Assembly (NCBI RefSeq): GCF_036373705.1
Contig: NC_089867.1
Coordinates: 10,131,001 to 10,195,000 of the forward strand
Direction of reading: 5' to 3'
DNA length: 64,000 bases
DNA from: Amia ocellicauda
Taxonomy: Eukaryota; Chordata; Actinopteri; Amiiformes; Amiidae
The stretch's first letter is position 1; each line of letters begins with the position of its first letter. Position numbers and translations under genes: made by a program. Under the pieces are notes generated by a model that was not told the DNA's origin, made no database searches, and saw only the letters and a program-made list of their open reading frames with translations. Positions 14,834 through 26,640 of the stretch are shown piece after piece.

Positions 14834-16182
14834 GTGAGTAATGCATCTTATTTTTCGGTTATTAATAATATTATAAATAGTTAACTGCGTCGAAAGGGTG
14901 AAGCTATGAAGTTGCTGCATTAAGCTCATAGGTTGTACTGTCCAATGTGTTGTGTTTCGCTCTGGAGTGGGAAACTGGCCGCCGTATCCGAGGGCGTGGA
15001 CACCAAAATGGCGTCCAAACTGCAATGACTGGTTGTCCCTCCGCCCACAACTTGAAGTTGTCCAAAAACCAGAGGAGCTGCGAGAGCATTTTCAGGGTGT
15101 TTTCTCGCAGGTATTTTCTTGATTTAATACAGCGATAATGTGACCACCCCCACTGTATTGTTGGGCGGGATTAAATATTTAACCAGCCGCTAATAATAGC
15201 AAACTTCACAACTAGTCATCATGGCGGTTACATTACAAAATAGAAGAAAGTACTAAAAAACGAAACAGTTGTGTAGTTTTCTAGTAGTGGGTGGGTCAAA
15301 GTTGTGTTTTATTGTGAACATTTTTTATTTAATAAATAATTAAGCCCAAGGTCTTGTCTTTAATGTCTGAAAATGTCCCAAGTGTCGTTCAGAATTCATT
15401 GTTATTCCATCAGTTTCCACTGCAACATGTTGTAAGTTATATGGGGGAAGTAAGAAACGGAGGGAAAGGGATGAATACTTTCATATTGTATTAGTCTTAT
15501 TCTGTAATAAGATGCATGATGGATGTCATAACCTCACTCAGTTGAGGTAAATGCAGTCTGTATAATTCTGTTTCTGTTGCTTGTGTGCAAATGGAGTTGA
15601 ATATTCCCAGGTCAACACTTACATGAAGACAGCAGTACCATGGATACTCCCCTTGTACAGGTGAAATCAATCAATAAATAACACTTAACAGAAGAACAGC
15701 CTTGTTGGAAAATCCGGAATCCATTTTCATATGTAACGTTAGAAATTTGAACACTTCAAAGCAAGCCCTGGAAACAAGATCTGGGCTGATATTTATAACT
15801 TTGAATAGTTTTGCTTTGCATTTTAAAGCAGCAGCAGAGCTAATACAGTCTGAGTGGGTGTGCTGTACAACTGGCCTAGTATGTTTTGATGAAGTAATGC
15901 ATCCTAAATGAGAGAAACCATTAGACATTGCTGGTGGACAGAAATGTCATGTGCCTCAGAGTGCTGTCTGATAAGTCTGTCTGCAAGGGAGGAAGCCCTT
16001 TTCTAGATTGGGACAGACTGCATGAGTTCAGTTTAACTGACTATTTTGCAAGATCGACTTAAAAAGAACCAAAACTGAATGAATTTTGTTACATGAAAAA
16101 GTCGGTAGCATTACAAAAGATAACTAACAGAATTATATTAACGTTCACTTTATAACCAAACTCCTGTGTTCTTACCCATATA
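14834..16182. other. Non-coding interval after GC-rich promoter
   Basis: The first 300 bases stay CpG-rich and include a second possible donor near 15111 (CGCAG then GTATTT). The rest is AT-rich without recognisable exons or element ends. Confidence 0.5.
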
Positions 16183-17244
16183 CAGTGAGGGGAAAAAAGT
16201 ATTTGATCCCCTGCTGATTTTGTACGTTTGCCCACTGACAAAGAAATGATCAGTCTATAATTTTAATGGTAGGTGTATTTTAACAGTGAGAGACAGAATA
16301 ACAACAAAAAAATCCAGAAAAACGCATTTCAAAAAAGTTATAAATTGATTTGCATGTTAATGAGGGAAATAAGTATTTGACCCCTTCGACTTAGTACTTG
16401 GTGGCAAAACCCTTGTTGGCAATCACAGAGGTCAGACGTTTCTTGTAGTTGGCCACCAGGTTTGCACACATCTCAGGAGGGATTTTGTCCCACTCCTCTT
16501 TGCAGATCCTCTCCAAGTCATTAAGGTTTCGAGGCTGACGATTGGCAACTCGAACCTTCAGCTCCCTCCACAGATTTTCTATGGGATTAAGGTCTGGAGA
16601 CGGGCTAGGCCACTCCAGGACCTTAATGTGCTTCTTCTTGAGCCACTCCTTTGTTGCCTTGGCTGTGTGTTTTGGGTCATTGTCATGCTGGAATACCCAT
16701 CCACGACCCATTTTCAATGCCCTGGCTGAGGGAAGGAGGTTCTCACCAAAGATTTGACGGTACATGGCACCGTCCATCGTCCCTTTGATGCGGTGCAGTT
16801 GTCCTGTCCCCTTAGCAGAAAAACACCCCGAAAGCGTAATGTTTCCACCTCCATGTTTGACGGTGGGGATGGTGTTCTTGGGGTCATTCCTCCTCCTCCA
16901 AACACGGCGAGTTGAGTTGATGGCAAAGAGCTCGATTTTGGTCTCATCTGACCACAACACTTTCACCCAGTTCTCTGAATCATTCATATGTTCATTGGCA
17001 AACTTCAGACGGGCCTGTACATGTGTTTTCTTGAGCAGGGGGACCTTGCGGGCGCTGCAGGATTTCATTAACATGCAAATCAATTTATAACTTTTTTGAA
17101 ATGCGTTTTTCTGGATTTTTTTGCTGTTATTCTGTCTCTCACTGTTAAAATACACCTACCATTAAAATTATAGACTGATCATTTCTTTGTCAGTGGGCAA
17201 ACGTACAAAATCAGCAGGGGATCAAATACTTTTTTCCCTCACTG
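16183..17244 (-). mobile_element. Tc1-like transposon, internally deleted, near-identical long ITRs
   Basis: The element starts CAGTGAGGGGAAAAAAGTAT and ends with the complement, flanked by TA on both sides as Tc1/mariner insertion requires. Inverted repeats of about 180 bases (16183-16363 and 17065-17244) are nearly identical, which points to recent insertion. The full-length family is about 1.6 kb, and this copy is 1,062 bases because the N-terminal half of the transposase gene is deleted. From memory the ends resemble the Passport/PPTN family of flatfish and other fish. The element lies in an ulk4 intron. Confidence 0.92.
16391..17060 (-). pseudogene. Tc1 transposase, N-terminally deleted, DDE core intact
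   Basis: Tc1 transposases bind their own inverted repeats with N-terminal helix-turn-helix domains and cut with a DDE/D catalytic triad. This copy keeps the catalytic part without frameshifts. The first Asp is in [10 protein letters not shown], the second in [11 protein letters not shown] and the Glu in [11 protein letters not shown]. The ORF ends naturally at KGFATKY. The DNA-binding domains are missing. Upstream of [11 protein letters not shown] the frame runs straight into the inverted repeat, which supplies a spurious N terminus starting at 17155. The copy cannot be autonomous, but it might be mobilised by an intact relative. Confidence 0.9.
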
Positions 17245-18319
17245 TAACTAAGCTCTGAAATGGATCAGCTGTAAATACAAGGTCTACTACTTTTCAAGGG
17301 ACTTGTAGGCATTAATTAGAAAAAGAGTAATTAAGTGTGGCCTTTTTTTTGTTCCTCAACTAAATTTGTGGAGTGGTGTGTAGAATAGACAGCCAATCTG
17401 TCTGAATTTTGCATGTATATGTTTGTACAGTTACAATAATAGACCCTCAAAACACATGAAACAACATCAGTAACTCTCTTTCCATCCCTCCTTTCTTACA
17501 GAATCTAGGAGTCGCCACTGACTTATCCACCCCTGTTTTTATAGTCTAGGAAAGCACATGCTGAACTAACACTACTGTGAAACACTCTCATTAACATGAT
17601 ATAGAACTGGATTGTTGTCCAGTTGTTCTTGTACTCTGAGTTCTGGGAACAGAGCATTGTAAAGCTCTTGGGAATCACCAGATTTGGCGAGAAAACGCCT
17701 GACTTGGGAATTCTTACATCACAAGATAGCCTGAGTTTTGATGCTCGCAACTGTTGCTTCTCAAAATAAATCTGGTTTAATACTGCCTTAGAGTTAGGAA
17801 ATGATCATGGGAATGTGAGTCAGTCTGGGCTCAAATTAAAACCTCACACTGTAATGTAATCAAACTTGAAATGATGGGGGCATAAAAGTGTAAATATGTG
17901 CTGTTTTGTTTAAGGTATATGAAGTCTTCTAACTACAAAGAATAAAAAAACAAACATAAATTGTAACCATTTTGATTGATAGTTAAAATAACTATGTGCT
18001 GCACAGTTTATTAAATAGGTTTTACTTTTAGAAGGAGGGTTTATTTTTCTAGTATTGTAATTCCCATATTCAAGTCCCAGTCAGCGCAATATTTCAGTAA
18101 GTCTCATTTCCTTAAATTGAAAGAATATGAAATCACCAATGGGGCATAATTTGGCCTATTTTGCCACTCCCCCATCTCCCACTTAATTTTGCATTTTCAT
18201 TCTCTTTTAAAATCTTTTGGTCTCTGACATTGTGTAGTTTGTATTTGTATGGCAGTGTATCATGTAAGAGGAGGGAAGCTTGGTTGTTTTTTGTAACCCT
18301 GGGATTGGATATTTTTCAG
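17245..18319. other. ulk4 intron, nothing recognised
   Basis: AT-rich intronic sequence after the Tc1 insertion. Short ORFs on both strands resemble no known family. Confidence 0.5.
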
Positions 18320-18438
18320 CAGCAGCACTGAGAGGGGTGAGAGCCTGGTGTTAGCAGAGAGTCCTGCAGATGTGACCTTACAGGGATCAAGAGCCGGCCT
18401 GGAGAGCAGCCAGCATCTCCACAAGTCATTCAAATTAG
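18320..18438 (+). CDS. ulk4: Probable ulk4 linker exon
   Basis: A T-rich tract ending in TTTTTCAG precedes the exon and GTAATG follows it. One frame is open throughout and ends SSQHLHKSFKL, which resembles the ULK4 linker stretch just after the kinase domain (a GHSFRL-like motif in human). The linker is poorly conserved, so the call rests on this motif, correct position and good splice sites. Its end phase is 1. The acceptor could also be used three bases later at a repeated CAG. Confidence 0.55.
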
Positions 18439-20037
18439 GTAATGCTTTCCAGGAAGGGTGCGCACAGAGAGATTAACACGTATAAGTCGTGGGTCATTGG
18501 AACAGGAGATTCTGATTTGTGGTCAGAAATGATGCACAGAAATGGTTTTGTGAAGGTGTGATGATATCTCTGTCTCGATCTGCCCTCACTGTAACTGGTG
18601 CCTGAATTGGCTCTGACTTTTTATTGGGTGTTTTATTAATCACTTTCAAGTCTTTCCAAATGCTGAGTCCTGTTTTGTTCCCTGCTTTTGTTACACCTAC
18701 ACCAACTGGTGTACCAGAACTACCAGAGCAGTGCAATACTGCTGTTGTTATTTGTGTATTTCTATGTAATATTTCTTATACACAAGTGTAAACATTGCTG
18801 TGGCTTTTGATTTTTTTTTTCCTCCACAATTGTGTGTTTGGCTCTAAAAAAAAAAAAAAAAAGGTTCCCAACCCCTGCTTTAATATTTTAATCATTTATT
18901 TATCTTATACAAATTTCCATGACACTCCTGAAATGAGAATATTTGACAAATGTAAGTTTTAATTAGGGGCAAGTAACCTAATAGTTTGTTACTGTAATTA
19001 ATTTCTATATCTGTATGAAACAAAGATTTGGATGTTTAAGAAGAACATTTAATTGTGAAAAAATCTATAATTTGTAATTAGAAAACTTAGACCAAGTTAA
19101 TTAGGTGCAGATGAATGCAGGAATGTGGTTACATGTCCATTGAGGTTGTTTAGAAATAAATAGCCATAATTACGCAGTTAAATCAAATTTATCAATCCCT
19201 ATTAAACCTTGTTTTTTGTTCAGGTTAGGAATGTTATGGATGTTTTTTGGGTGAATTTACTCAATTGGATATAGGTTTTCGAGGACCTGAAATTTTCTAT
19301 AGCTTTGTTAAATGGGTAGTGCCCTCTGCTGTATTTACCTAGAACTGTGCTAATGCTGTGTTTTAAGATTCATTCAGTGTATGTTTCACTCAAATAAATG
19401 TTCTCATCTATCGTTAAAGCAGGCCATTATTTTTCAACCACGAACCAATAAATAATTGGTTATTATCCTTATCGGTTAATTTACAAGTTCCATTACACAT
19501 TTGTAAAGCCAGTGCCTGAACTTAAGAAATGGAGAATTAATTTTACTATCTGTATAGTATTGTTTTCATTACTATATTTTGTGTTCTAAAGTGTTTCAGA
19601 GTTCAGAGTGTGAAAAGTAAAGTGAATACATAGCAGTGATGCTGGGTCTGAAATCATTCAGGAACAGTAGTTGAGCAAATTTGAATATTTGTTTTTTACA
19701 TCTTGGCAGATTGCCTTCCATAGAGGTCAAAATATGTCCTGAGATTGCTAGGGACACTGCATCTAGGGATGTTGTAATGCAATTTAGCTTTCTCAGCAAA
19801 ATTAAAACACTGCAAATTGTGAATGTCTGGGAAATCTGTATTGTGTTTAAACACGCTCACACACACATCATTATCAGCCTTTATCGTTCCACTGCTGGTC
19901 GAAGACCTCCCCTAGATGTTTTCCATTTCTTTCAGTGTACAGCGTTTTTTTTTTCCCAAGTAATACTAGCAAATCATCTTATCTTATGTTCGCATCTTTT
20001 ATTTTGTTGTCTTTTATTTATTGTTTATTTATTATTA
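18439..20037. other. ulk4 intron, nothing firm recognised
   Basis: AT-rich sequence with a poly(A) tract near 18846-18862. The segment around 19880-19920 (tcgttccactgctggtcgaa) resembles a dispersed fish repeat, but its limits cannot be fixed. Confidence 0.45.
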
Positions 20038-20180
20038 TTAATTTATTAGCAGACGCCCTTATCAAGGATGACTTACAAAATATAAGAGCATTACAAAAGT
20101 GCAATAATACAGTATAATATTACAGATCAAAACATAATACAATTACAAGTTCAAAATTACACAAGTGCCCAGGAAAAATA
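20038..20180 (+). repeat. Dispersed repeat ('agcagacgcccttatc' type)
   Basis: The sequence attagcagacgcccttatca followed by a cttacaaa core and an ATT/ACAAAA-rich tail is a frequent short repeat in fish genomes. A shorter relative with 'cccttatccagggcgactta' occurs at about 45648-45690. Confidence 0.5.
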
Positions 20181-20843
20181 TATAGTTAATACAGAATTCA
20201 AGTCCTACATCCTAGATTGTAATAGCTAATAAGTGCAGACAAGATGTGAAATCATAGTCTTCTAGGTCTTTTTCCATCTCTTCTGATCCTTTCAATACCT
20301 TGTTTTGTCCATCTTTGGTCTGTTAATTTTCTCCCTTTCAGTGATGTGACATACAGTACTTTTATTTGTTCTCTGATCCATGTATTTGTTCTTGTTATTC
20401 AAAGCAAGATTTGACTATATCTTATAATTCATATGTTTGTGGCTGGTCTCTTTTCCTCATACAAATGTAATCCCACCCCTGTCATCAGGGTTTCTTTCAT
20501 TTCCTGTGTTTGACTTCACTTCACTTTCAGTTATAATTTGATGAAATATATGTCTGTTTAAAGGTTCCTAACTTTGTAGCCTAGGTGCAAGATCAGATTT
20601 GCAAATGAATGCATATGGTGTCTTCTTGTATTTGACACTGTTTTAGCGTGGCTGTCTCGCCTCTTAAAGAAGGTACATTAGATTTGAAAGGATATTGGAA
20701 CACTTGCACTGATCAGTTTTTATTGCAGGTGAACATTTTCTGCCAGCTCAGTGTTTTTATGTATTGGATCATTCTGTCTATAACTGTTATACTAAAGACG
20801 TTCTTCCACAGAAATAAACCTTTTCCTGCTGCATCCCTGACAG

Positions 20844-20948
20844 CACCTCATACCTGTAGCCAACCCGGGTGATGCCCATTCCCATCTTAAGGAGTTGATC
20901 TACATCGATTCTGACCTTGTTGTGACTCCGATCATTGACAATCCTAAG
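20844..20948 (+). CDS. ulk4: ulk4 exon, start of repeat domain
   Basis: The acceptor CTGACAG and donor GTAGGG frame 35 codons. The end of the product, KELIYIDSDLVVTPIIDNPK, is nearly identical to mammalian ULK4 just upstream of its HEAT/ARM region. Both phases are 0. No stop or frameshift was seen. This is one of the best-conserved ulk4 segments in the window. Confidence 0.92.
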
Positions 20949-21319
20949 GTAGGGGATGCTTCATGACTTCATCAGGATTGACCATTTTCTCTGTTTTCTA
21001 TATGTAAAAGGGCCATACTTCACAGATTTAAAATACATATTGAATTCATCTAAAGGTCACAGTCTAGGTAATCTGAGCAGATGTACTGTATTTTAAATTA
21101 ATATAAAGTTAAACTGATTTTCTTCAGTTTGGGCAACTTCTTTGTCTCCCTTCCTTTCTTCTCTCTTAAATATAAATGACAGTTATTGTAATTTAAATGT
21201 GTGTCTTTTTCATTTTTTTTATTTATGTTGGGATTAGTACACAACAGGTAGAAATGCTCCACTTTTCACATTTAAATCATAATTATAAAAATAACTGAAT
21301 TAATGCTTTGCCTTTGTAG

Positions 21320-21380
21320 ATATTGAAACCTGCTCCTGTGAGATTTGATCCTAAAACATTGAGTGTCAATGCCTTTCCAG
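21320..21380 (+). CDS. ulk4: ulk4 exon, repeat domain
   Basis: The exon lies between TTTGTAG and GTAAAG and encodes ILKPAPVRFDPKTLSVNAFP, aligning with the ULK4 segment that follows DNPK. It starts in phase 0 and ends in phase 1, matching its neighbours. Confidence 0.92.
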
Positions 21381-22493
21381 GTAAAGTATGGGTTGTAGTG
21401 CAGTGTTGTGACTGATATGAAAAGCGTTCATAAAAAGGACTTCATATGAAATGTTACGAAGGAAGGATTTTTAGGACCCCTTTTTACCAAAATTTTGAAA
21501 TGATGTACATTCTTTAAAAGATAAAACGATCAGAGGAATATTTTTTATATTTATTTTCTTGATTTTTACAATTTATCTCGTTCTCCTTAAAAAAAAAACT
21601 TCTAAACCAAAGGGTGAAAAATACTTTTTGAAATCTACCCACTATAATATTTGTTTGTTTCCCTTGCTTGCACTGAAAGAAAACTGTAAGCAAAAACATT
21701 AATTTGTATACAAAGTTGAATAAAAATAAGTATAAGAATGTAACTGGATAGATGCCAAGTTACCCTTAGAGTTATTGATATCCTCTGTGTAAGGAAAGAT
21801 GTATGTGATTCTGTGTAACAGTTAGATTAAATGCACAGCTTTTATAACATGCAATTCTACTTTACCACACATTATTGCAGAAAGCTTCTCATAAGTAATC
21901 CCCAGAAGCTATGTTTTTCTTTAATTGCCAGTTAGAATCATAACAATGTCAGACAAATCCATAGTCTTACAATACATACCTAATGTAGGTTACACATGAA
22001 AATAAAATAAACACTCCTTTGATTACCAAGATAAGTCTAGCGTTGCTTTTCACATTCCCCGAGTCTGTCACCACTACAGAATATCTTTCTATTCTGAGAC
22101 TTTGTTTAATGAAATAAAGGATGCGTTACTGATTTCAGTAGCTGTATTACAGATGGTTGTGTTATTGTATTTTGTACTTTGGGGGTTCTGCAGAAGGTGC
22201 ATTTTAGAAATACTTTTCAGGATACCAACTTCCAATGAAGTTGAAAGTGAATTATTTTCTGAATTGTCTACCTCTCCAACAGGACTGTGTTCGATGAGAT
22301 GAAATAGTTTTGTCAAGCACCATACCTTCTGCAGTTCAGAACATCTTACCTTCATAACACGAGCGCAGTGAAACCCCGTACTTGCTGATGAACAGTAGAC
22401 TAATGGTTTTGCTAATGTCGTTCAAGTGAGAACTGCGTTTTATTAGTTGTTAACCTGAGCGAGTGGCTGAGTAATTTAACCCTTCTGTTGCAG
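21381..22493. other. ulk4 intron, nothing recognised
   Basis: AT-rich intron with overlapping short ORFs on both strands that show no protein family signal. Confidence 0.5.
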
Positions 22494-22675
22494 CTGAGAA
22501 ACTGGCATCTCTGAACGATCAGGCATGGGACAGCTTTGTGCAGCAACTGTGCTCCTCACTGGGTCAGAGTGATAAGATGACTGGAGCTCCCAGGACAAAG
22601 CTGAACCTACTGTGCTATCTTTGCTCCGTGTCAGGCCATAAGGAAGCAGCCACAAGGTTAATCAACTCACAGCTG
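22494..22675 (+). CDS. ulk4: ulk4 exon, ARM/HEAT repeat
   Basis: A phase-1 exon after TTGCAG with a GTAAGT donor. The product includes EKLASLNDQAWDSFVQQLCS and TKLNLLCYLCSVSGHKEAAT, matching the first helical-repeat segment of ULK4. Frame and splice sites are intact. The open frame continues past the donor and makes an artefactual longer ORF. Confidence 0.93.
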
Positions 22676-23626
22676 GTAAGTGCAGCCACCAGGACCGAGC
22701 TGGATGCCCTGCATGCTTTGCATTGCGGTGGCAGTCAGCCGCATTGTGCAGTGTTGACTCTTTCAGCTATTTAAAGAGCCCGCAAGGTTAGAACTCAATC
22801 TAATGAAGTTTAGGGCAGGAGGAGTGCCCTTCAAACAGCTGCAGTGTAGTCAAGCATGTGTCCTAATTCATTTTAGACTTTTAATGTTCAAACCTGCTTT
22901 TTATTGGTCTTTGTGTACTGAACCACCAATCTGGGGATGGAGGAAATTAATTAGGTAAGCAGTTAAATATGTCCCAAATCTTAAGGAAGTTAAACAATAG
23001 TCATCTAGGTGTTACAGGAAACTCCCATTTAAAGGACTGATTTCACTCAACTTTCTGATTTTCCGATTGGTTTTCATAAAATAGTGCTGTGAATAATGCT
23101 GTTATGCTAATGGGAACATGACATTTTTAAATGCTTCTAAATGTGTTCCAATTAGTCTGACGGTGATGCACAAATCAGTGTTTAACAAATGACCTTTAAA
23201 TCATAATAAGTAATTAAAGTGAGAAACAAGGGACTGTGAGATGTGGTAATAACTGCAGAATAGTTTGATCTTAGTTTGATGTTTATGCATGTGCAGTTTT
23301 ACAATGGCACACATCCTTCACACTCTGAACTTATTCACCCGATGTTTTTCATCCCCTTTAATTACTGTGACTGATATTCACAGAACCTGGGTATCCAGCC
23401 CCTGCACATAATAAACTAAAAGAAAGGTTTAAATTGGCCTTTTCCTCTTGTGTAGTCATTGAATGTAATCAATTATATATGAGAAAATATTATCTAGAAT
23501 TTTAAGTTCTGAGAGAAAATGAATTTGACCAATAAAGGGTCACAGCATTTCACAACTTTCAGTTTTACCTTAGAAAAGTAATGGTTTGGTTCTTCATTTT
23601 TCATGATTTTTTATTTTTTTCAACAG
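22676..23626. other. ulk4 intron, nothing recognised
   Basis: No repeats or ORFs of note were found in this AT-rich intron. Confidence 0.5.
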
Positions 23627-23673
23627 TTCCTGTCATTAACCCATGTGTTGCGCACAGCTCCTAACTGGGATGT
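23627..23673 (+). CDS. ulk4: ulk4 exon, short
   Basis: The 47-base exon lies between CAACAG and GTGAGT and encodes FLSLTHVLRTAPNWD plus two bases of the next codon. It matches the ULK4 motif with a conserved APNWD. The next exon completes the split codon as Val-Arg-Ala-Lys. It is too short to stand out as an ORF. Confidence 0.9.
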
Positions 23674-24965
23674 GTGAGTATTACACGATTCTGTTGGTTA
23701 AACCACAAGCATCTGCTTTCTACATTCACAGGGACCATTTCTGTGAAGAATGCTTGGCGTAAGTACTGCAGTGCGCTGGTGTCTGGCCTGTATACCGCCC
23801 TCTGCTGGGGGTTTATAGATGACATACTGCACAAAGTGCTGATTCATCAATTGTCTTCAAATTACAGTGAACATTACATTTTCAAATGAGAAAAACATTA
23901 CTTAAAAATCCATTCCTGTCATGCTTTTTTCTGTTAAAATGTCCTTCTAACAGATGCCTTGTTGTGTGTCATACTGAAAGCACACATTTATTATCTGTGA
24001 GGTCTTGTCACGTACTTGTCATTCAGCTGAAAGCAGTTTTACATTTAGTACACATTGTCCAAAAATGTATATGCAGGTGATTAGTATTCTGGCTTATACA
24101 AAGTCTTTCCTGATCAGATATTGATCAAGGGAATCGGCCATAACAACAGCCTCTTGTTACCTGATCCATGTTTTATGTATTGTAATGTAACTTTGCATAT
24201 GAAATCTAATCTGACTGTAATGTTTGTCAGATGTGTTGTGCATTTAAAACTAGTATACGGTGCATTATAGCTTCATGCAGTTCTCAGGAGTGGAGTAGGT
24301 TAAAGCCTCTGCAACACTTTTTCTAGTTTATTCCCTTTCGAAATGTTTTGAAAACTCTGATCAGAAGATTTTTGTGGAATAGTTAGTCAGCATGGCAACT
24401 CACAGTTCAAACCTAAAAACAAGAAACATTCAACCAATGTGAAATAAATTACTCTGAACTAGATACCAACCTAGATACCTTTTGATGTTGATGTATTCCA
24501 GTGTCTTACATAATAAAAAATACATAAACTAAGCAAAATATTGTGCTGTGTAGAACCCACAACAGTGAATGGGCTGTTTTTGGCCTGTGGTTAGTTGATG
24601 TTGAATAATGTACCAAGAGGTAATTGCAGTACAGATGCTGGGTGCTGTACTACTATGAGTTCACAATACATAAAGCAGTTCTCTTGAAGAAAAGAGGAAA
24701 TTAAACTGATGTAGGCTGTTGTTCTTATACATAGGACCCCAGATGTTTTAAAAATACACAGCTAACCTACTGGAATATGGAGTTATCAATAATTAAATAT
24801 ATACATTGATTTCTTTAAGAAATATTTGAGCAGATTTGTGATATTGAATCGGTTCACTGGAAAATAGTTTAATTTGATTTGACAGCAATGCCTAGATGCT
24901 AAATGTATATGTATAACGTGTGTAATGTTAATGAAGTTTATATTGTTATTGTATTTGCATTCTAG
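23674..24965. other. ulk4 intron, nothing recognised
   Basis: AT-rich intron. The short ORFs are not protein-like. Confidence 0.5.
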
Positions 24966-25044
24966 GCGTGCCAAGGTGATTCGAGTGATTGGGTTACTGT
25001 CCTCTCATGCTGTAGAGCTGAATGAAGACGTGCCTGTTACAGAA
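24966..25044 (+). CDS. ulk4: ulk4 exon, repeat domain
   Basis: The exon follows TTCTAG and ends at GTAAGT. Completing the split codon, it reads RAKVIRVIGLLSSHAVELNE and DVPVTE. This is the ULK4 repeat containing the conserved VIGLL-SSH motif. It ends in phase 0. The next ulk4 exons (about 80 residues) are not found before 40882. Confidence 0.92.
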
Positions 25045-26329
25045 GTAAGTCTATTTTACTTCAATTACACGTGAATTGAATCAGTGTAAAAAACAGGCAT
25101 TGTTCTTACATTAAGAACTGTCACATGAACTTGTATTTCAACTTTACATGTTTTCAGTTTTTACCAAACTACTCAAACTTGATTAATACTGGACAGTGTT
25201 TTTTATGAGAGAAACACCGTCTTATCCTATATGAAATCCTTTTCACTTAATGTTGTTTACCATGGTCTGCAGCAACTGTTTCATACATAGAACCTGCCTT
25301 ACCAGCACATTGAACGCTGAATACTTGCAGTTACATTTCAGTTAAACTTCCTTTGGAGGGACATATTTTTTTGGACTGATTCACAGTGAAAAGCAAAATG
25401 TATCTGAACAGGTAAGATGTTAGTGCTTTGCAGTACCAAGAACAATCACCAGATGTCACCCTAACACAGCATTTTGGATTCCCCATTGTTCTTGGTGGAA
25501 AATCCCGAAATGGTAATTTGTGTTGTGTATAAACCAAGAGATCTGATTCCTGTAAAAGGAAGCGGACGAGTCTTTTAAAGAGACACATCAATGTACTTTA
25601 GGAATACCGAGCTGTAGGGTCTTTCGAATCACCAAAAACACATGCGTGGGATTGCAAGCAAAACATCAAAGGTGGCGAACATGCATTGTGGTTAATTAGT
25701 TAAAATACAAAGTTGCATTTGATGTAGAAGCTGGCGCCTCTGTGCATGATCCACGGCTTATGTGGTTTTCCATGGCTAAGTACAGTTACATGTTGGTACA
25801 TGTTCGTTAGTGTGCAGAGCTGCTCATCCAGTCGCTCTGTGGCTTGTGTCCTTGGCACCCTGACTTTATTGTGCAGCCTGAAGATATCGTGAGCGTCGTG
25901 GCTCTGAGGGTTTGGGTTATTCTGTCGCTCTGGCAGGCCTCCAGAACGCCATTGTGCACCGCAGGAGGGTCACTTCCCTCTGCGACAGGCAGGGCGGCAT
26001 TGGAACATTACAGCCAGTCCACTACTGCCAACCAGACAGCTCACTGCTGAGAGGTAGTGGGCACTGCCAAGCACAGGGCACAGAAGGGCCTGCAGCGACT
26101 GCTGTCAGACCCTCGTCCTCAGCTGGCATCAGAGAGGAAAGCACAAGGGACTGTTCGTCCATTCTCGGCTACTTTTCATTGCCACACCTCTGAGCCTCTC
26201 AGCGCCTGCAGCTTTATTTACACAGCTACACATTCTACAGCTAGCAGTTATCTGAAAATAAGAAAAGTACCCAAAGTTTGTTATAACTGGAATTTCATTA
26301 TTTGTAGTTTATTTTCATCAATGATCTAA
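25045..26329. other. ulk4 intron with an unexplained GC-richer patch
   Basis: The patch at about 25814-26210 is clearly richer in GC and CpG than its flanks and is open in two plus-strand frames. The translations match no ulk4 segment or family I know. It could be a decayed exon cluster or an old repeat. Confidence 0.4.
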
Positions 26330-26640
26330 AAAGGAATTAATTGTTGAATTAATGCTGTAATTTTCTCAAAAACTTTCCAATAAATTCATTCTTCATAACT
26401 CCCAATTTTTTTTTCCAGTTTTCACAATTTTCCAGAATTTGAATTGATCAATTTTAACTGTTGCAATTTTACATTGAGTGCTATATATTATACAGTATAT
26501 TGATTTTACTGATAAAGAAAAATAATCGGCTGATTAATTGGAAATCGGCTTTCCCCCCCACCCTAATTATTGTTATCGGTATTGGTTTTGAAAATCCACT
26601 ATCGGTCACGATTCAGTCACAATATCATAATTTAATCACG
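26330..26640 (-). mobile_element. hAT terminal fragment
   Basis: On the minus strand, 'accgatagtggattttcaaa' followed by 'gggtggggg' closely matches the end of the hAT remnant at 44390-44470, including the flanking AT-rich tract. No transposase is present, so it is a truncated or non-autonomous copy. Confidence 0.55.

Noticed and set aside
14434..15138. Cluster of ORFs on both strands around the GC-rich block
   Set aside because: All frames are open because of GC and CpG composition. No protein family matched, and the block is better read as a promoter and first exon.
20647..20672. Possible 26-bp ulk4 micro-exon with acceptor TTTTAG and donor GTACAT
   Set aside because: The phase fits, but the nine residues do not resemble ULK4 convincingly and such sites occur by chance.
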